Counted from the stretch's first letter, positions 1-13,046 are shown. The stretch: DNA of 64,000 nt from Calvatia gigantea (GCA_025093985.1 JACAAK010000015.1:366581-430580); one strand, 5' to 3'. Notes: generated from the letters alone by a model not told the origin. Made by a program: numbers and translations.

Positions 1-1938
1 ACTCCGTGTATGGCAGGGTTTGGCCAAGCACACCTCTACCACGTCCATGACGGGATAACCCATAGCCCTATTTTCCCAGTCAAGCGCCACACCATCAAAA
101 GTCCTGTTCAAAACCTTGCAATGCAGATCCTGAGGGCAAAGCTGTGTTGGATTTTCCATCCTCATAACCATGAGATGAGCGCTGCCACTGCGCGGGGACT
201 TCTAGATAGCCAATTTCTCCTCTGTTGACAATCCCACGAGTGCTCCAATGCCGCGGCCCGTCGGCATCCATCGCCAAGTCCCAGGCAGGCACTATAGCTC
301 AACCGCACGAGCAATGGAGTTATCTCTGAAAATCGCCCAGCAAGTTGAGCTTGGCAGGGGAAAGACTGGGAAAAACCAATTTGGGGGTTTCAAGGAGGTT
401 CACTGGACTTCCCTCCGTTACTTAAGTATTTGGAACAGTGTGACTGCTTTCATACCCTTTTTCGATAAGAACCAGATCCTACGCCTCCCCCAGAAGTACC
501 ACTATGCTCATAAGACGGGGAAAGACTTTCGTCCCAGTCTATTTGTGGTCTTCGTCCCCTGCAGGTAGGTGGGGACAACTTGCTATAGAGCTGTTTGTTT
601 TCGTGCTCCTAATCGACACCTGTTAAGCTGTATTAGGTTTTCCTTTCTCCCTTCACTCAGGACTGCTATCACGACTAGAGTTACACCTTGACGAAGTTGG
701 TGGACTCTCAGCAGAGACTTGAGAGACCGCCTCGCGCGACCAAATGCCAAGATCTTATGTGGCTCTACGAAACTTGCTGCGCACGTGCAAATATGCATTT
801 CCAGCTCCTCATCCCAAGTAGAACCCTATCCCAATCGGCACCGACGTCCGCTCTCCCAATAAACCCCCATCAAAAGTATGATGTGGCAAAGCCGTGACAA
901 ACGTGTCCCGGCCTTGTGACCACGCGAAGAGCACTGGAACAGTGGAACGGATCTGGCACAAGTATTTCTCCAGGTAGGATGTTGATAGGTCCTCGACCAG
1001 TTCTTCAGACCTTAGTGGGGGTGTTTTTTTACACACATATGTTACAGTCTGGGATATGGAACGAAGAAGGAATGAGAACATGAAGTCTGAGCACTAGCCG
1101 ATCTGTGACCAACGACAGAAGGAGATGCGAGACAGGCCGTAAAAAAAAGAGCCTCCGAAAACGGCCTGCTCCCTCCAAAAGCCCATAAGTATGCACTTTC
1201 TCCTCCGCACCATGCTCCTATCGTGCCTCTTTCCTGCTGCTCGACTCTCATTCCTTCCTATCACGGATCATGGTATCCATGTTAACGAACATCGACGCCG
1301 ACACTCGATCTTGATCTTGAATTTTTAATGATCGACAGACATAGCCTTCCCAAACTTAAATATAGAAATTCCACGAAAAGATTTCAATCGTCACATTCTA
1401 AAAGTTAGAAGCAACGAGAACCGGGCACCAGGCAAGACAAGGAGCTTGTGTTAAAAAAAAAAAGTTAGAGCAAGGATAACATTAAGCAGTCATTATTGAC
1501 AGGATTAGATTTTGTGAGATGGTCCGTGTGTATGTAAATACAGAGATACTACCTAAAGAAACGACAACAGCTAACAATGAATGTATCTAAGCGTCTGTAT
1601 AAACGAGAGATGAGCTCGAACTGCGATTCGAGCTGGTTGAGTCCTCAGAGATAGGATATTGTGCGAAGGGGTTAGGGATCAGGCGTGCCGAGCGGCAAGG
1701 GCGTGGTTGATAGGAGCAACGCCAACGCCATGATGCCGACGGGCACTGTGGGTGAGGTAATATAGGGACGAAAAAGCGGTTATAATGTACCGGTGTGGGT
1801 AGGATTGCGGTTGGTGAACGAAAAATTTGTGAGATCGAATCCGGGTCCATGAATGAGGAATAGAGTGAAATGCAATGATGATATCCAGGCAGGACGGGGA
1901 AATAAGAATTTTTTGCTTGATGAAGCATTTCCTGAGCA
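1..1938. other. No gene recognised
   Basis: Only short open frames (at most about 110 codons) lie here, overlapping on both strands, and none resembles a known family. The right end (about 1672-1938) is probably the 3' flank of the Kre9-like gene. I see no repeat, LTR or RNA gene. Confidence 0.5.
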
Positions 1939-2590
1939 TCATGACACCGTCCATGCCCCGCCGGCAGCCATACACACCAGCGTAACCAAAACCATCATTG
2001 ACAGCTCAACAAGCCCTGGTGCACCTCTCCATCCTCCTGTAGCTCCGCTGTGGGGTATTGCGGGGAACGTAGTCACGAAAGCCTTGGTAGGGATCTGGTA
2101 GACCGCTCACGGTGACAGTGGGCACTGCATTGTTGGGGGACAAGCCTTTGTTATCCGGATTGCCCCCTGCAGCAAGGACGGTGAACCTCGGTGAGGTAGC
2201 GTGCATAACACCGTGTGTCGAGTTCATAAATATAAGGAAATAATCGTCGCCTGGTTGGGTGTCCTGAAGGAAGATGTTAAGATATCGTTGTTGTGCAGGA
2301 ACATTCCTCGCGATTAGTGTTAGGCCATCCGTACTTAGACGGGCCATTTCGACGTCGAAGCCGTTGATTCCGTCCAGAAGTCCCTTCTTCCACTGAATTA
2401 AATTGGTTTGACCATTCACCCACTGGGTGTCGCGGTGTGGCTCATCAATAAGGAAGTAGGCTACAACGGGGACTCATGTAAGTGCTGTCAAGATTCTAGC
2501 GAGGAAAGGCGGACCTGAAGCTGAAGTAGTGACGAAAATGAGGAGGATGCATGCCAAAAGACATGAATGTAGAAGTCGTGACGGGAACAT
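1939..2590 (-). CDS. Kre9/Knh1-like secreted cell-wall protein, with apparent frameshift
   Basis: Small secreted protein of the fungal Kre9/Knh1-like N-terminal domain family (Ser/Thr-rich, usually GPI-anchored), which acts in the wall. Exon 1 (2590-2515) encodes a 25-residue signal peptide starting MFPSRLLHSCLLACILLI. A 54-bp intron (2461-2514) follows. Exon 2 continues YFLIDEP..TQW, then the family hallmarks FDVEMARL, DDYFLIFMNSTHGVM and SPRFTVL. After PTVTVSG the frame must move by one base near 2089 to reach the expected TTFPAI segment and a hydrophobic tail (LVELSMMVLVTLVC) ending at TGA 1939-1941. With that shift the product is about 198 aa, the usual family size. The shift is either an assembly indel or an early lesion. 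Family assignment is fairly sure; intactness is not. Confidence 0.75.
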
Positions 2591-3090
2591 TGTTTTTTGG
2601 GTGGAGAGCAAAGTGCCTGCCTTGTGCTAGCGATGTAGTGGGAGAGACGGAACCAGAAAACCAAGGTTTGGCTGTGGCTTTGAGAGCGCCCAGTTGCGAT
2701 TGTCGAGGCAGATGGCAGATGAATTGACACCCCGAGTGCCCGACCCTTTACGCCCGTTCACCATACGTCACGTGGTGTTCGGCCCAACATGCCGTCCCTT
2801 CTGCCGGCGCTGGTCTCTGTTCCTTACTAGCCCTAATTGCCGTCATTGTGCACTTGGAGCTGGGCAAGATCCAACCTAAACCTCGGCAAGGTCATTGTTT
2901 TGACCCCACTCCAATTTCGAAAAGTGATGTGCACTTGCGCTAGTCTGATCAGCTCACGTGTCGTGCCCTGTCCAGATCAGCACCTCTGACTGAAGACGTT
3001 GCGCGTCGATTATTATATTCAAGGCACTGCAGTATTTATGGGACAACCTGATAGATTAACAATGAAATTGAAGGGTGAAACGTGCAAATA

Positions 3091-3411
3091 TCAAAAAGTC
3101 CAGTCTCCTTGTAACGAAACACCCCGGGGATCCTTATTTTTACCTCTCGTCTGGCGTTCACGCCCCCGGACAACACTGGCTCCCGATAAGCCTTCTTGGT
3201 TAGAACTCTCACATACACCTCCACGAGCCGGTTCCTCGGCAAATCTTTTTGAAGGCGGTCTCTTTCGCTTCTGTGGCCGCCATTGATAAAATGCGCGTAA
3301 CGCAAATCCTGAAAATGGCATAGTCAGGGTGACAATAATCTGGTGTTGTTTCTGCTGGAGTGTGGTTTTTCGCGGTTGGTTTCTCCTGATCGACGGATAC
3401 AATGAGAACAT
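3091..3411 (-). pseudogene. Fragment of SFEGDWTF-terminal multicopy family (copy 1)
   Basis: The open frame ends in SLQGDWTF followed by a stop. Three other minus-strand sites in the window (4579, 5266, 18430) end in nearly the same way. Upstream it carries a YQWRPQKRK segment that aligns with YWQWRLKH and FWQWQPYRR in copies 3 and 4. I do not recognise the family. Only the 3' part is visible, just downstream of the membrane-protein gene at 3435-4039, so it is probably a decayed or truncated copy. Confidence 0.45.
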
Positions 3412-3434
3412 TTGAAGGAACGAGAAGTTCGCAT

Positions 3435-4039
3435 CTACGGAGACGCGGTAGGCGTCTTTTTTTCCCCCTCGTCCATGGGTATTAGCCCATGGTCGATTCC
3501 TTCTTCTTGTTCTTCCTCCTTGAGCTCGTCCGTCATTAGCCTCCAGTGGGATACGTAGCTTTCCAAATCATATATCGTGTCTTCTTGCCTGTGACGGAAT
3601 CAGCTATCGACGTTGACAAAGACGATTAAGCCACGTACGTTGATGACCAGTAGAATGACGGACAGTAAAACACTAGTCTACCGTCAGTGATTCTTTCGGC
3701 CGTGTGGCAGTGTTGAGATAATGGCATGTGAAAGTTCCAAACAACGTCTGGAGCCCAGAAAGCCAGAACGACAATGCGAATGATACTCAAGCACACAAGG
3801 ACCAGCGACAGGTCTTGGGCAATCGCGGCAATGGCCCCCGAACACCCCAGATAGAAGTGTTCACGAACGGGAGGTTGAAATCCGGCGATGCCCTCACAGT
3901 GCTGAGTAGCGCCATATGAAAGGGCTCGGACACACTGAGAGAGAGAGAGCTGGCTGGGAGGGAGTTCCAGCTTGAGAAAGAGGATCAATCGGAGGACAAG
4001 CAAATGATAAAGATAGTCACCCAACAGTGGGCAACCCAT
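3435..4039 (-). CDS. Small predicted membrane protein, 184 aa
   Basis: Two exons, 4039-3639 and 3588-3435, joined by a 49-bp intron with GTACGT donor and CACAG acceptor. The joined frame is 185 codons including stop. It starts MGCPLLGDYLYHLLVLRLIL, with a hydrophobic stretch near residues 5-25 and a second, longer one around FYLGCSGAIAAIAQDLSLVL and SIIRIVVLAFW. The C-terminal tail is acidic (LMTDELKEEEQEEG). A TATA-like motif lies about 45 bp upstream on the coding strand. I do not recognise the family. The tight splice and clean frame argue that it is a real gene. Further upstream exons cannot be excluded. Confidence 0.6.
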
Positions 4040-4081
4040 GGTAAAATGGTCAATACCTGTGGAGGAACTGGCTGCGCGAGG

Positions 4082-4087
4082 TTTATA
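4082..4087 (-). promoter_or_regulatory. TATA-like element for the small membrane protein
   Basis: TATAAA on the minus strand about 43 bp before the predicted ATG at 4039. Position and orientation fit a core promoter; this is inference only. Confidence 0.35.
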
Positions 4088-4099
4088 TTCGAGTCTCGC

Positions 4100-4578
4100 C
4101 TCGACTTCTCAGTAAAAAGCCGTAACAGAGGCCATTCCACCGCAGAGGAGCACGTCAAGAACCGCAATATGCTGTGCGTTACGTCAATCCAATCCGGCAG
4201 GATCCAGTACCAGTTTTTCTTGGCGGGTTGTTGAATTTAAAATGCTCATGAGGGAGCGGAATCGTGGCGAAAGAAGCTCAGAGCCCGAGTCGACATTCAG
4301 AAGTTAGGGCCGAGGCACAAGATGCACAGCTTGTTTCTCCCATAGTTCGGAAGTTGGAACAGATTTGAGTAGACTGCATGACATGATGTGCAGTTTGAGA
4401 CTCGATCGCGGAAGCCACTGCCAGCTGGCTTTGTGTGGTTGTTCACGCCTGTCCTTCCGATCTGACCAACAAGTATTTCTGGTGCGCCGACGCAGTTTGG
4501 TACGTCCATTGTGTGTTAAAATAAGCCGGAGGGAATCAAGCAGGAAGCTTAAGTTTGATGGGAATGAAAATCAAAATA
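4100..4578. other. Intergenic, nothing recognised
   Basis: A plus-strand open frame (4365-4808) runs antisense to the copy-2 fragment and looks like a shadow. No repeat or RNA gene seen. Confidence 0.4.
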
Positions 4579-4830
4579 TCAATAGGTCCAATCGCCTTCA
4601 AACGAGCCGTCCCCCAATGTCCCTTCACGCCCCTGTCTCAGCCTCCTTGCTGAGTGTGTTTTTTCTTTCTCAGTATTTTGGGTTTTGTCGCTCCGCTCAC
4701 CACTGGCTGTATACGCGAGGTTCGGGGGAGTCCGTGTGCTGTGCTGTGCTTTCTTCCTTTCTTTGTCTGTGTCTCTGCTGTCAAATTGTTCTCCTTGCTT
4801 GTTTATAGTGACTTGCGTGAGATCGTATAA
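4579..4830 (-). pseudogene. Fragment of SFEGDWTF-terminal multicopy family (copy 2)
   Basis: The frame ends GDGSFEGDWTY then stop, matching the ends of the other three copies. The rest is Lys/Arg/Glu-rich and diverged. Function unknown. It lies tandem to copies 1 and 3 on the same strand. Confidence 0.4.
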
Positions 4831-5265
4831 TAACTTTCGGTCCAAATTCCCTTGAAACTTTATTTTTGTGCGCTGATTACGTTTGGCTTCGACCACGTTA
4901 CCTCGGCGATTGGCACACCCGCTCACGCCAGCCTATCTGCCGTAAAGAAGTGTGTCAGGTGCAATGCCGGACAAGGTCCGCAATTGAACGATTTGAATAC
5001 ACTTCCCTCAACCCGCCCATAATCTGCAATGACTCACCTGAGGTCATGGTCAATGGTGCTCGCACGGCCACGCAGACCCATATGTTCTCTCAACACCCTG
5101 GCAGTTGATAATGTCAAAAGTTTATCACGCCCACTTGGGGCCCCTCGTTTTACTTCTCCAGTCTACTAAGCTGGCGCCCATCTCTGCTGTCGTGTGAATC
5201 TTGTCTATCTGTTGAGTGAATCACATTTACTAGCAGAATGAGACAACCAGATAACAAAATGAGAG

Positions 5266-5690
5266 CTAAAATAACCAATTCCCCTCAAATGAAATGATCC
5301 TAGACTTCTTTTTTGTCCTAGGCTTGCAGCCAGCTGTGTCTTTCCAAGAAGCAGCAGCTCCAGTATTTTCCTCAGCAGCATATGCATGATGAGCCCATGC
5401 TCTGGAAACCTCAGGCTCTTCTATCTTCTGGTGTTTCAGCCTCCATTGCCAATAGACTCTTGTGGCAAGGAAGTGGACATTGCTTGCTTCATACACTAGT
5501 GTAGTTGGATGATAGGAGGTGTTAAGTCTGAGTTTCAAATGTGGGTGCTTTGGTAGTGTTGTTTCAAGGTGAATGAGTTTGCTATTGTACAGTGAAATTG
5601 ACCCTCCAATTGCTGTGTGTATTTTGTTGTCCTCTTTGAACTTGAATTTGGACTCTATGTCTGTATTCCAGAGTGAAGGCTCACTGTCAC
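5266..5690 (-). pseudogene. Fragment of SFEGDWTF-terminal multicopy family (copy 3), CpG-free
   Basis: The longest copy: about 140 codons stay open upstream of ISFEGNWLF-stop. They include SLWNTDIESKFKFKED, HTAIGGSISLYNS, LVYEASNVHFLATRVYWQW and SRAWAHHAYA. The YWQW and RAWAH motifs also occur in copy 4. Repeated hydrophobic/polar alternation suggests a beta-rich C-terminal domain, but I cannot name it. I found no CpG in this fragment, whereas copy 4 has many, so it lies inside the CpG-depleted block. The old solo LTR starts just upstream in its reading direction (5829) and may have cut off its 5' part. Confidence 0.5.
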
Positions 5691-6066
5691 ATAACAGGTG
5701 GGACTGGCCTGAAAGGGACTAGAAGGTTGCAGTGCCTGTGATGGGACAAGCTAAAAAGGGAACAGCATAATAATTTTCTCTCAATGAAGCCTAGTTGTGG
5801 ACTTTGGAACATTTGTGAGGACATCAGGTGTTACAAACTTACCACATCCCTGGACTCTTCCCACTAATGTATTAACCCTGTTTCATAATGTATTACTTTT
5901 CTTCTTGGACTTACTTATCTTTTCTTCCTTCTATTTTTATTCATTAACATGTATAGTTCTTGTTTACCTTCTTATGACTTGTTCTGAGTCATGTTTCTGT
6001 TTATACCTCATATTCCCATCCCTGGACTTCTATTTACTTGTCTTCTGCTTCATATAACTCATATCC

Positions 6067-6374
6067 TGTTATGACCTTAGTCTGATAAGACCTCAGGTTA
6101 CAGCTTAGGCTAAGTCTTGAGGGCGAGTAAGGGGAGAAGAACTAGATGGTTAAGCATACCGAATACAGGGGCATGTATGTACGCTTAAATACAGAAGGAG
6201 CATCCAGTTGAATGGATGGAGATAACTACATGAAACATCCAATGACTATAGCATAGTAGTTATGAGTCAGAGCTCGGGGATTGCGCAGGCAGGAATAACT
6301 GAAACAGGTACACAGCCAGGAGGGAATGCAGACAAGTACAGAGCTGATACGAGAATAGACTAGAGTTCACAACA
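6067..6374 (-). repeat. 3' LTR of the Ty3 element
   Basis: 308 bp, TG..CA ends. It differs from the other LTR at 13 positions, all transitions and no indels. Confidence 0.93.
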
Positions 6375-6399
6375 ATACCCTCCGGTTAGGCTTCATGCC

Positions 6400-7383
6400 T
6401 CAGGAAGCTTTGTCAAAATCTCCATTTACTACGGCAGTGGTGAGTGCCTTCTTGGTGGATGTGATGAGGAATTCTCCACTGTTTGACTTTGCAAAGAAGA
6501 CTGGCAAATGGCTGCGACCATCTTGGCGGATAGGGACTGGGATGCCATTGAAGGGGAACTCGGTGGTGGTGGAGCTCTCCCAGTAGTTCTTGACTATCGA
6601 TTTCCAGTAGCATTGGTCTTTCTCTTGTCCTGGTAGTACAGTGCGGAACCTTGCGGGAGGCAGAAAAACCAATGCGAGTTGTGGTGGGGTGATGGTTTTT
6701 ATGAAGTGTTGGAGAGCATTGACTTCTTTCTTCATGGAGACTGTGACTTCTTCATCCATGGGGGTATCGGCATGAGATAGTGGGGAGGGATTAACTGTGT
6801 CATGTAACTTGGAGAGGGTGATGTGAATTCTGTCCACTAGGGTGTTGACGTCAGGGTCTTCATTTGTTTTGTCTCTTCCGAGTAGTTTCATGGCTATATC
6901 TGCGAGTTCGAGGAAGATGTTGGCAATGTCAAGGTGATTGAAGACTTCGAGGCCTAAGTCGATTCGGCTTTGAAGTCCTTGGACCCGATCCCATTTGCTG
7001 GGGGTAAGGGTGGACTGGTCTAAGGCTCAGAAGATGGTGGGAATGTGCTGGTTGGTGGAGGAAGATGCGTTTGTGAACCCTACATACATGTCGGTGAAGG
7101 TGATGCATGTGGTAGCAAGGGTGATGTGTTGGTTTACAACTAATCATTGGTTTTGGGCAGAGATGTTCTCAATTTCACTGTTGGTTGCTTTATCAACATC
7201 CTTGAGCAGGGCTTCAAGGAGGCCTTGTACTGGGGATGGTGTCTTTGCAAGGTTATAGCGGGTTCCTTGGGGAGCAGGCACTTGGCTGCTACCTGGCTTG
7301 GGGAATGGGAGAAAGGAGATTCTGGTAGGAGTGGGGTGGATGAGGGAGTCAATAGCAATGCGGTTAGGTTGGGAGGCAGGCAT
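6400..7383 (-). pseudogene. Third ORF of the Ty3 element, unknown function
   Basis: One reading frame of about 327 codons between the pol stop and the 3' LTR, broken by two TGA codons that could each be decayed CGA. ATG (7381-7383) lies seven bases past the pol stop (7390-7392), so translation may have been coupled or reinitiated. The start is MPASQPNRIAIDS. A Pro-rich N-terminus is followed by a helical middle (TPSKWDRVQGLQSRIDLGLE, DIANIFLELADIAMKLLGRD) and a C-terminal part with FPFNGIPVPIRQDGRSHLPV. No signal peptide or membrane segment is seen, so it does not look like an envelope despite its position. I do not recognise it. Confidence 0.7.
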
Positions 7384-7389
7384 GTCTGT

Positions 7390-8748
7390 TTAGTTCTTTT
7401 GTCTGAGTTGCTTGTTTGATGCTTTTTTGTGTTTTTTGCCCCCTCTCTTATGGGTATCCTCCGGATGCCTTTTTTGGTAGTCCCTTATGGTGTCTTTCAC
7501 ATTTTCTAGGTTGGACTCTGCTGTCCACGTATCATCTTCATTGCTATACCCCTTCCAGTGGACCAGGAATTGATACTCCCTTCCTTGTTTTCGTCATCTG
7601 TGGATCTCCTCTACTTTGTACTCTTTCTCATTGTTGATGATCACTGGGTCAGGCACTGATGGTTGTTTTTGACTCAGGAACTCCGCCTGGTGTGCTGGTG
7701 TCAGGAGCTGTTCATTGAAGACATCATGGATAGCCCATCCGTCTAGTAGTGTCAGCTGATATGCAGCTTCTCCTATTTTTTCCTTAATAAGGAAAGGTCC
7801 ATACTGTTTTTGGCCTAGCTTCTTTGATGATTGATTGGTATGGATATTGGTGTTCTCCAACCATACTTTATCTCCTGTTTGATATGTGTTGGCGTGGGTT
7901 CTACTGCAGTCATATTGTTGTTTCATCTTTTCTTGGTATGTCCATAGTGCTGATGAGGCATTGTCTCAGGTGGCCTGTAGTTGTTTCAGGAATGCTGTGG
8001 CAGTAGGATTGTTCGTTGTTGGCTTGTTCTTGCCCTTCCATGGATTCCTTCCATAGTTTAGGAAGAATGGTGTCTCCTGTGTTCCTCTGTGTTGCTTGTC
8101 ATTGTACTGAAATTCCGCGATGGAGAGCCATTCCGCCCAGTCATTCTGGTCATAGTTGCAATATAGGTGGATGTAGGTTTCCACTTCTCTGTTAATGCAT
8201 TCAGTTTGTCCATCCGTTTGTGGGTGGTATGCCATTGATAGATTTCATTTGATGCTGAGTCCTTTGAATAACTCCTTGGTGAATTCTGATGTGAATTGAG
8301 GTTCTCGGTCACTAAGTACTTTCCTCAGTAGTCTGTGTAGCTTCCATATTTCGTCTTGATATATCCTTGCAACATCTTTGGATGACGCATCTGTAGTTGT
8401 TGCTGAGAGCCGTATCATTTTTGTGAAGCAGTCTACAATGACTAGTATTGCGTCTTTTCCGTTAGACTCTGGCAATGGTCCAATCATGTTGACACTGATT
8501 TCTTCCCAAGGTCCATTTGGTATTGGGAGGGAATGTAGTGGTGATTTGAGTGGTGTTGTTCTTGACTTGTTTTTCTGGCAGACTTGGCATCCCCGGATAT
8601 ACCTTTTTATATCCTTTCGTATTGATGGCCACCAATAGTCTCGGCTGATTAGTTCTGTCATCCTGTGTTGTCCTGGGTGTCCTGCATCCGGGATGTCATG
8701 GTACTGTATTAGGATTTCTTCTCGTAGTTTCTGGTCTGGTGGGATATA
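7390..8748 (-). pseudogene. pol: Ty3 pol, second part: integrase and chromodomain
   Basis: Continues pol after the nested solo LTR. The HHCC zinc region is visible (H..GHPGQHRMT..YWWP, CQVCQKNK). Of the DDE core, the first Asp is Asn (SVNMIGPLP), the second is in LSDREPQF (Gly changed to Glu after DR), and the Glu is kept in QTDGQTECINREVE. The C-terminus holds a chromodomain (KEYKVEEIHR then QFLVHWKGYSNEDDTW) and a basic tail. In-frame TGA codons interrupt it, for example after LSIK and inside the chromodomain. Integration would need this protein, so this copy cannot mobilise itself. Confidence 0.93.
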
Positions 8749-8753
8749 TGCAC

Positions 8754-9381
8754 TGTTACGTGCGTTACCTTACTTCACAACTGGGCTTGGATCGTCTCCA
8801 CTCAGGGAGAGGTTCAATGCTATAGCCCAGGAGTATTCGACAAGTCTCAATGACTTCTGTGCAGGCTTCGGATCGCTCCCTCGAGTAGAAGCTCACGCTT
8901 GCCTGAGAAGTCTGAGTTAAATGTCACTGCAGTCCCCAAGGTTGTTAGCCTTGTAGCAGACGAGCGAAAATAAGGAAGCTGGTTACTAGAATAACCTGAA
9001 GTAATACAAAGTACTACTTAAGGTTTATATACTAGCTACAAATAAGAGATGAGAGATTACATAGTAAGGAGATATGAGTCAATGAGAACTACTACGGGTT
9101 AATTGGTAATCTGAGGAATCGTAGGGATGGGTGAAATGAATACAGAAGAACGAGTATGAGTCATAAGAAGATAGAGCCAGGTAAGGAGAAGCACAATGGT
9201 GGGAAAAGATGAAGGTAAAACAGGAACATGATTCAGAATGAATCATAAGAAGCAGAGGTAGAAGTACATGTGATAAATAAATAAAGAATGGACCGGGGTA
9301 TACAGAGGGAATAATAGAAAGTCTGTTAAGAAGGTTAATACGTTAGTTCGGAGAGTCTGGGGATGTGGTAAGTTCGTAACA
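8754..9381 (-). mobile_element. Young solo LTR (family B, copy B2) nested in Ty3 pol
   Basis: 628 bp, TGTTACG..CGTAACA ends, flanked by TGCAC at 8749-8753 and 9382-9386. It lies antisense to copies B1 and B3. It keeps CpGs that are TpG or CpA in B1, so it is the youngest visible layer here. It splits the integrase coding region of the Ty3 element. Confidence 0.92.
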
Positions 9382-9386
9382 TGCAC

Positions 9387-11560
9387 TATTCTGCTTGTAG
9401 ATGACTCCACCATCTTCAGTGAGCTGGGATCCTTGTTTCTTTAGCTCAGTTAGGACTGCCGTTTCTCATTGGGTTTGGCCTCAGATTCGTTCTAGGAAGT
9501 TTGGTTCAATGAACAGCTCTGCCCATAAGAGTACTACGCTGTCTGTGCCTTCTGTTTGTAGCCAGCTTTCTCAGATCATAGTAACTAGTTTATCTTCTTG
9601 TCCTCCTGGCATTTGGCGGATTCGGAATAGCAGATCAGCTTTTGTGTTTGTTTTTCCAGGCACATATCATAGTATGAAGTCATAGTCTTGCAGTCGTAGG
9701 TACCACCATGCTTGTCGTCCGTTTAGCTTCTGTGGTTCCCGATGATACTTGAGATTTTTGTGGTCAGTCCAGATTTCAAATTGCTCCTCAGCGTCTAGGA
9801 GGTAGTGCCTCCATTCCTTCAGAGCATGGACAATGGCTAGTAGTTCTTTGTCATATATTTCATAGTTTTGTTCTGCCGGTGACAATGTCTGTAATGTGAA
9901 AGTGATTGGATGCCATTTGTCTCCTTGTAGTTGTGAAAGGACCCCTCCTAATGCATAATCTGATGTGTCAACTTCTACTCTGAATTGACCATGTCTCTGT
10001 GGCAATGTTAGGACAGGTTCTTCGGTAATGTATTTCTTGAGTCAGTTAAATGAGTCTTGGTGCTCTTGTATCCATTCCCATGTGGTTGCTCCTTTAAGTT
10101 TGTTCAATGGCCCCACAATTGTACTGAAGTTTTTGATGAATTGTCGATAGTAGTTTGTGAAGCCCAGGAACCTCTCTATCCTTTTGGTGTTCTTGGGCTC
10201 AGGCCATTCCCATACTGTTTTTACTTTATCTTCTTCCATTTCGATTCGTCCATGTCCTACCCAAACTCCTAGCATTGGGATTTCTTCTGCATTGAAGATA
10301 CACTTGGTTCGCTTGAAGCATAGGTTGTACTGGGCCACTCATTCCAGAAATCATATTGTCCACTCTTTTAGTTGTTCCTTGGTGTCTCCTGGGATGGCAA
10401 AGTCATCCATATAGTTTACAATGTCTCTGTTTTGCAAGAGGTCGCAGAAGATACTTGTCATCATCCTGGAGAATATTCCTGGTGAGTTGCTTAGGCCAAA
10501 ATACATGACTGTGGGTTCAAAGAGTCCTTCATTGGTGAGGAAGGTGGCTTTCCATTTGTCTCCTTCTTTGATCCTGATGTTGTTGTACCCCCAAATGATG
10601 TCCAACTTATTGAAGTATTTTGCTTTTCCGAGCTTGTTAATTACTTCTCCAATTCTTGGTAGTGGCGTTTTATCTTTGATTACCATGTTGTTTAGTTGTC
10701 TGTAGTCTTGGATTAGCCTTTTGGATCCATCCTTCTTTGGGATGAAGAATGTCGGTGCTGTGTATGGGGATTTCGATGGTCGTATTTGCCCTGATTCTAG
10801 GTTCTCTTTGATAAATGATTTAAGTTCATCCTGTTCTTTGACCATCATGTTGTATGTCCCTGCACTTATTTCCTTTGGGGCATCTTTGGTTAGGATTATC
10901 TTGTGGTCCCATTCAGTTCGTTCTGGGAGCTTGTCGAATGTTGTTTTGTTGAATAAGTGCATGAATGGTTGTACATAGTCCGGTAGGTCTTCCAGTTTGG
11001 TCGGGTCTGGTTCATCTTCTTCCTCCCATAGGTCTTTCATGGTGGCTATGCTTTGTAATCTGTCAGTGATAGGAATGTTCTGATGGAGGAATTGGCAGCC
11101 TGGTGGGCATCTGGTGAACTTGATTTCTCCCTTGTTCCAATCTACCTCTGGATTGTGTTTGACTAGCCAATCATGTCCTAAGAAGATTTCGGCTCTGTCT
11201 TGTAGCTGTACAACTGAGGCCTCGATTTGTTCCTTATGTCCCTGGATGTCAATGTTGATTGTGGTGGTTTCTGTTACCCTTCTGCCTTGGTTAGGTGTTC
11301 CATCCACATTAAGTACCAGGATTTGTTGTTCCAATTTCCAGGTCGGGAGCCCTTCTTTGTTCACTAGTTTTTTGCTAATGCTACTGGTTGTGCATCCTGA
11401 GTCTATGATGGTGTTGACTGTTATCTCCTTCTCTGCCATTTGTATTTTCCCTTTTAGATTTAGTTTGTGCTTTCTTCTCTGAGGAATCATGTAGAATTTG
11501 TCTGATATCCTAGATACAAGTTTTTTGACTCTTGAGGTAGTGCCTACTTGGAGTCTTCGG
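9387..11560 (-). pseudogene. pol: Ty3 pol, first part: protease, RT, RNase H
   Basis: Aspartic protease with NTIIDSGCTTSSIS (DSG). RT follows with ILTKDAPKEISAGTYNMM, PKKDGSKRLIQDYRQLNN, the FGLSNSPGIFSRMM region and the catalytic VNYMDDFAI box. RT thumb/connection has FLGFTNYYRQFIKNFS. RNase H has DTSDYALGGVLSQ, YDKELLAIVHALKEWRHYL and WTDHKNLKYH. It lies in a different frame from gag, so a frameshift presumably fused Gag to Pol. TGA stops near 10350 and 10338 and others downstream break it; all can be C-to-T at CGA. It continues at 8748 beyond the nested LTR. Confidence 0.93.
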
Positions 11561-11600
11561 AAAAATCCTTCCCTTCTTCGTTGGTGGCTTCTTCTACTCC

Positions 11601-12659
<1,059 letters not shown>

Positions 12660-12738
12660 ATACTAGCTCCTGGTTTGCTTCTGTTCAGGCCTGTTTCAGC
12701 CTACTCCTTGCAAGGTGAGGTGGGGATGCTTAACCAAA

Positions 12739-13046
12739 TGTTACAACCTTAGTCTGATAAGACCTCAGGTTGCAGCTTAGGCTAAGTCTTGAGGGCGAGT
12801 AAGGGGAGAAGAACTAGATGGTTAAGCATACCGAATACAGGGGCATGTATGTACGCTTAAATACAGAAGGAGCATCCAGTTGAATGGATGGAGATAACTA
12901 CATGAAACATCCAATGACTATGGCATAGTAGTTATGAGTCAGAGCTTGGGGATCATGCAGGCAGGAATAACTGAAACAGGTACATGGCCAGGAGGGAATG
13001 CAGACAAGTATGGAGCTGATACAAGAATAGACTAGAGTTCACAACA
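12739..13046 (-). repeat. 5' LTR of the Ty3 element
   Basis: 308 bp, TG..CA ends, adjacent to target duplication TATCC at 13047-13051. It pairs with the LTR at 6067-6374 at about 96% identity. Confidence 0.93.

Noticed and set aside
2488..2730. Open frame upstream of the Kre9-like gene
   Set aside because: Overlaps exon 1 in another frame; the signal-peptide frame splices cleanly to the family domain while this one does not.
6400..7383. Envelope gene of a retrovirus-like element
   Set aside because: The position fits, but there is no signal peptide, membrane helix or glycosylation-rich ectodomain.
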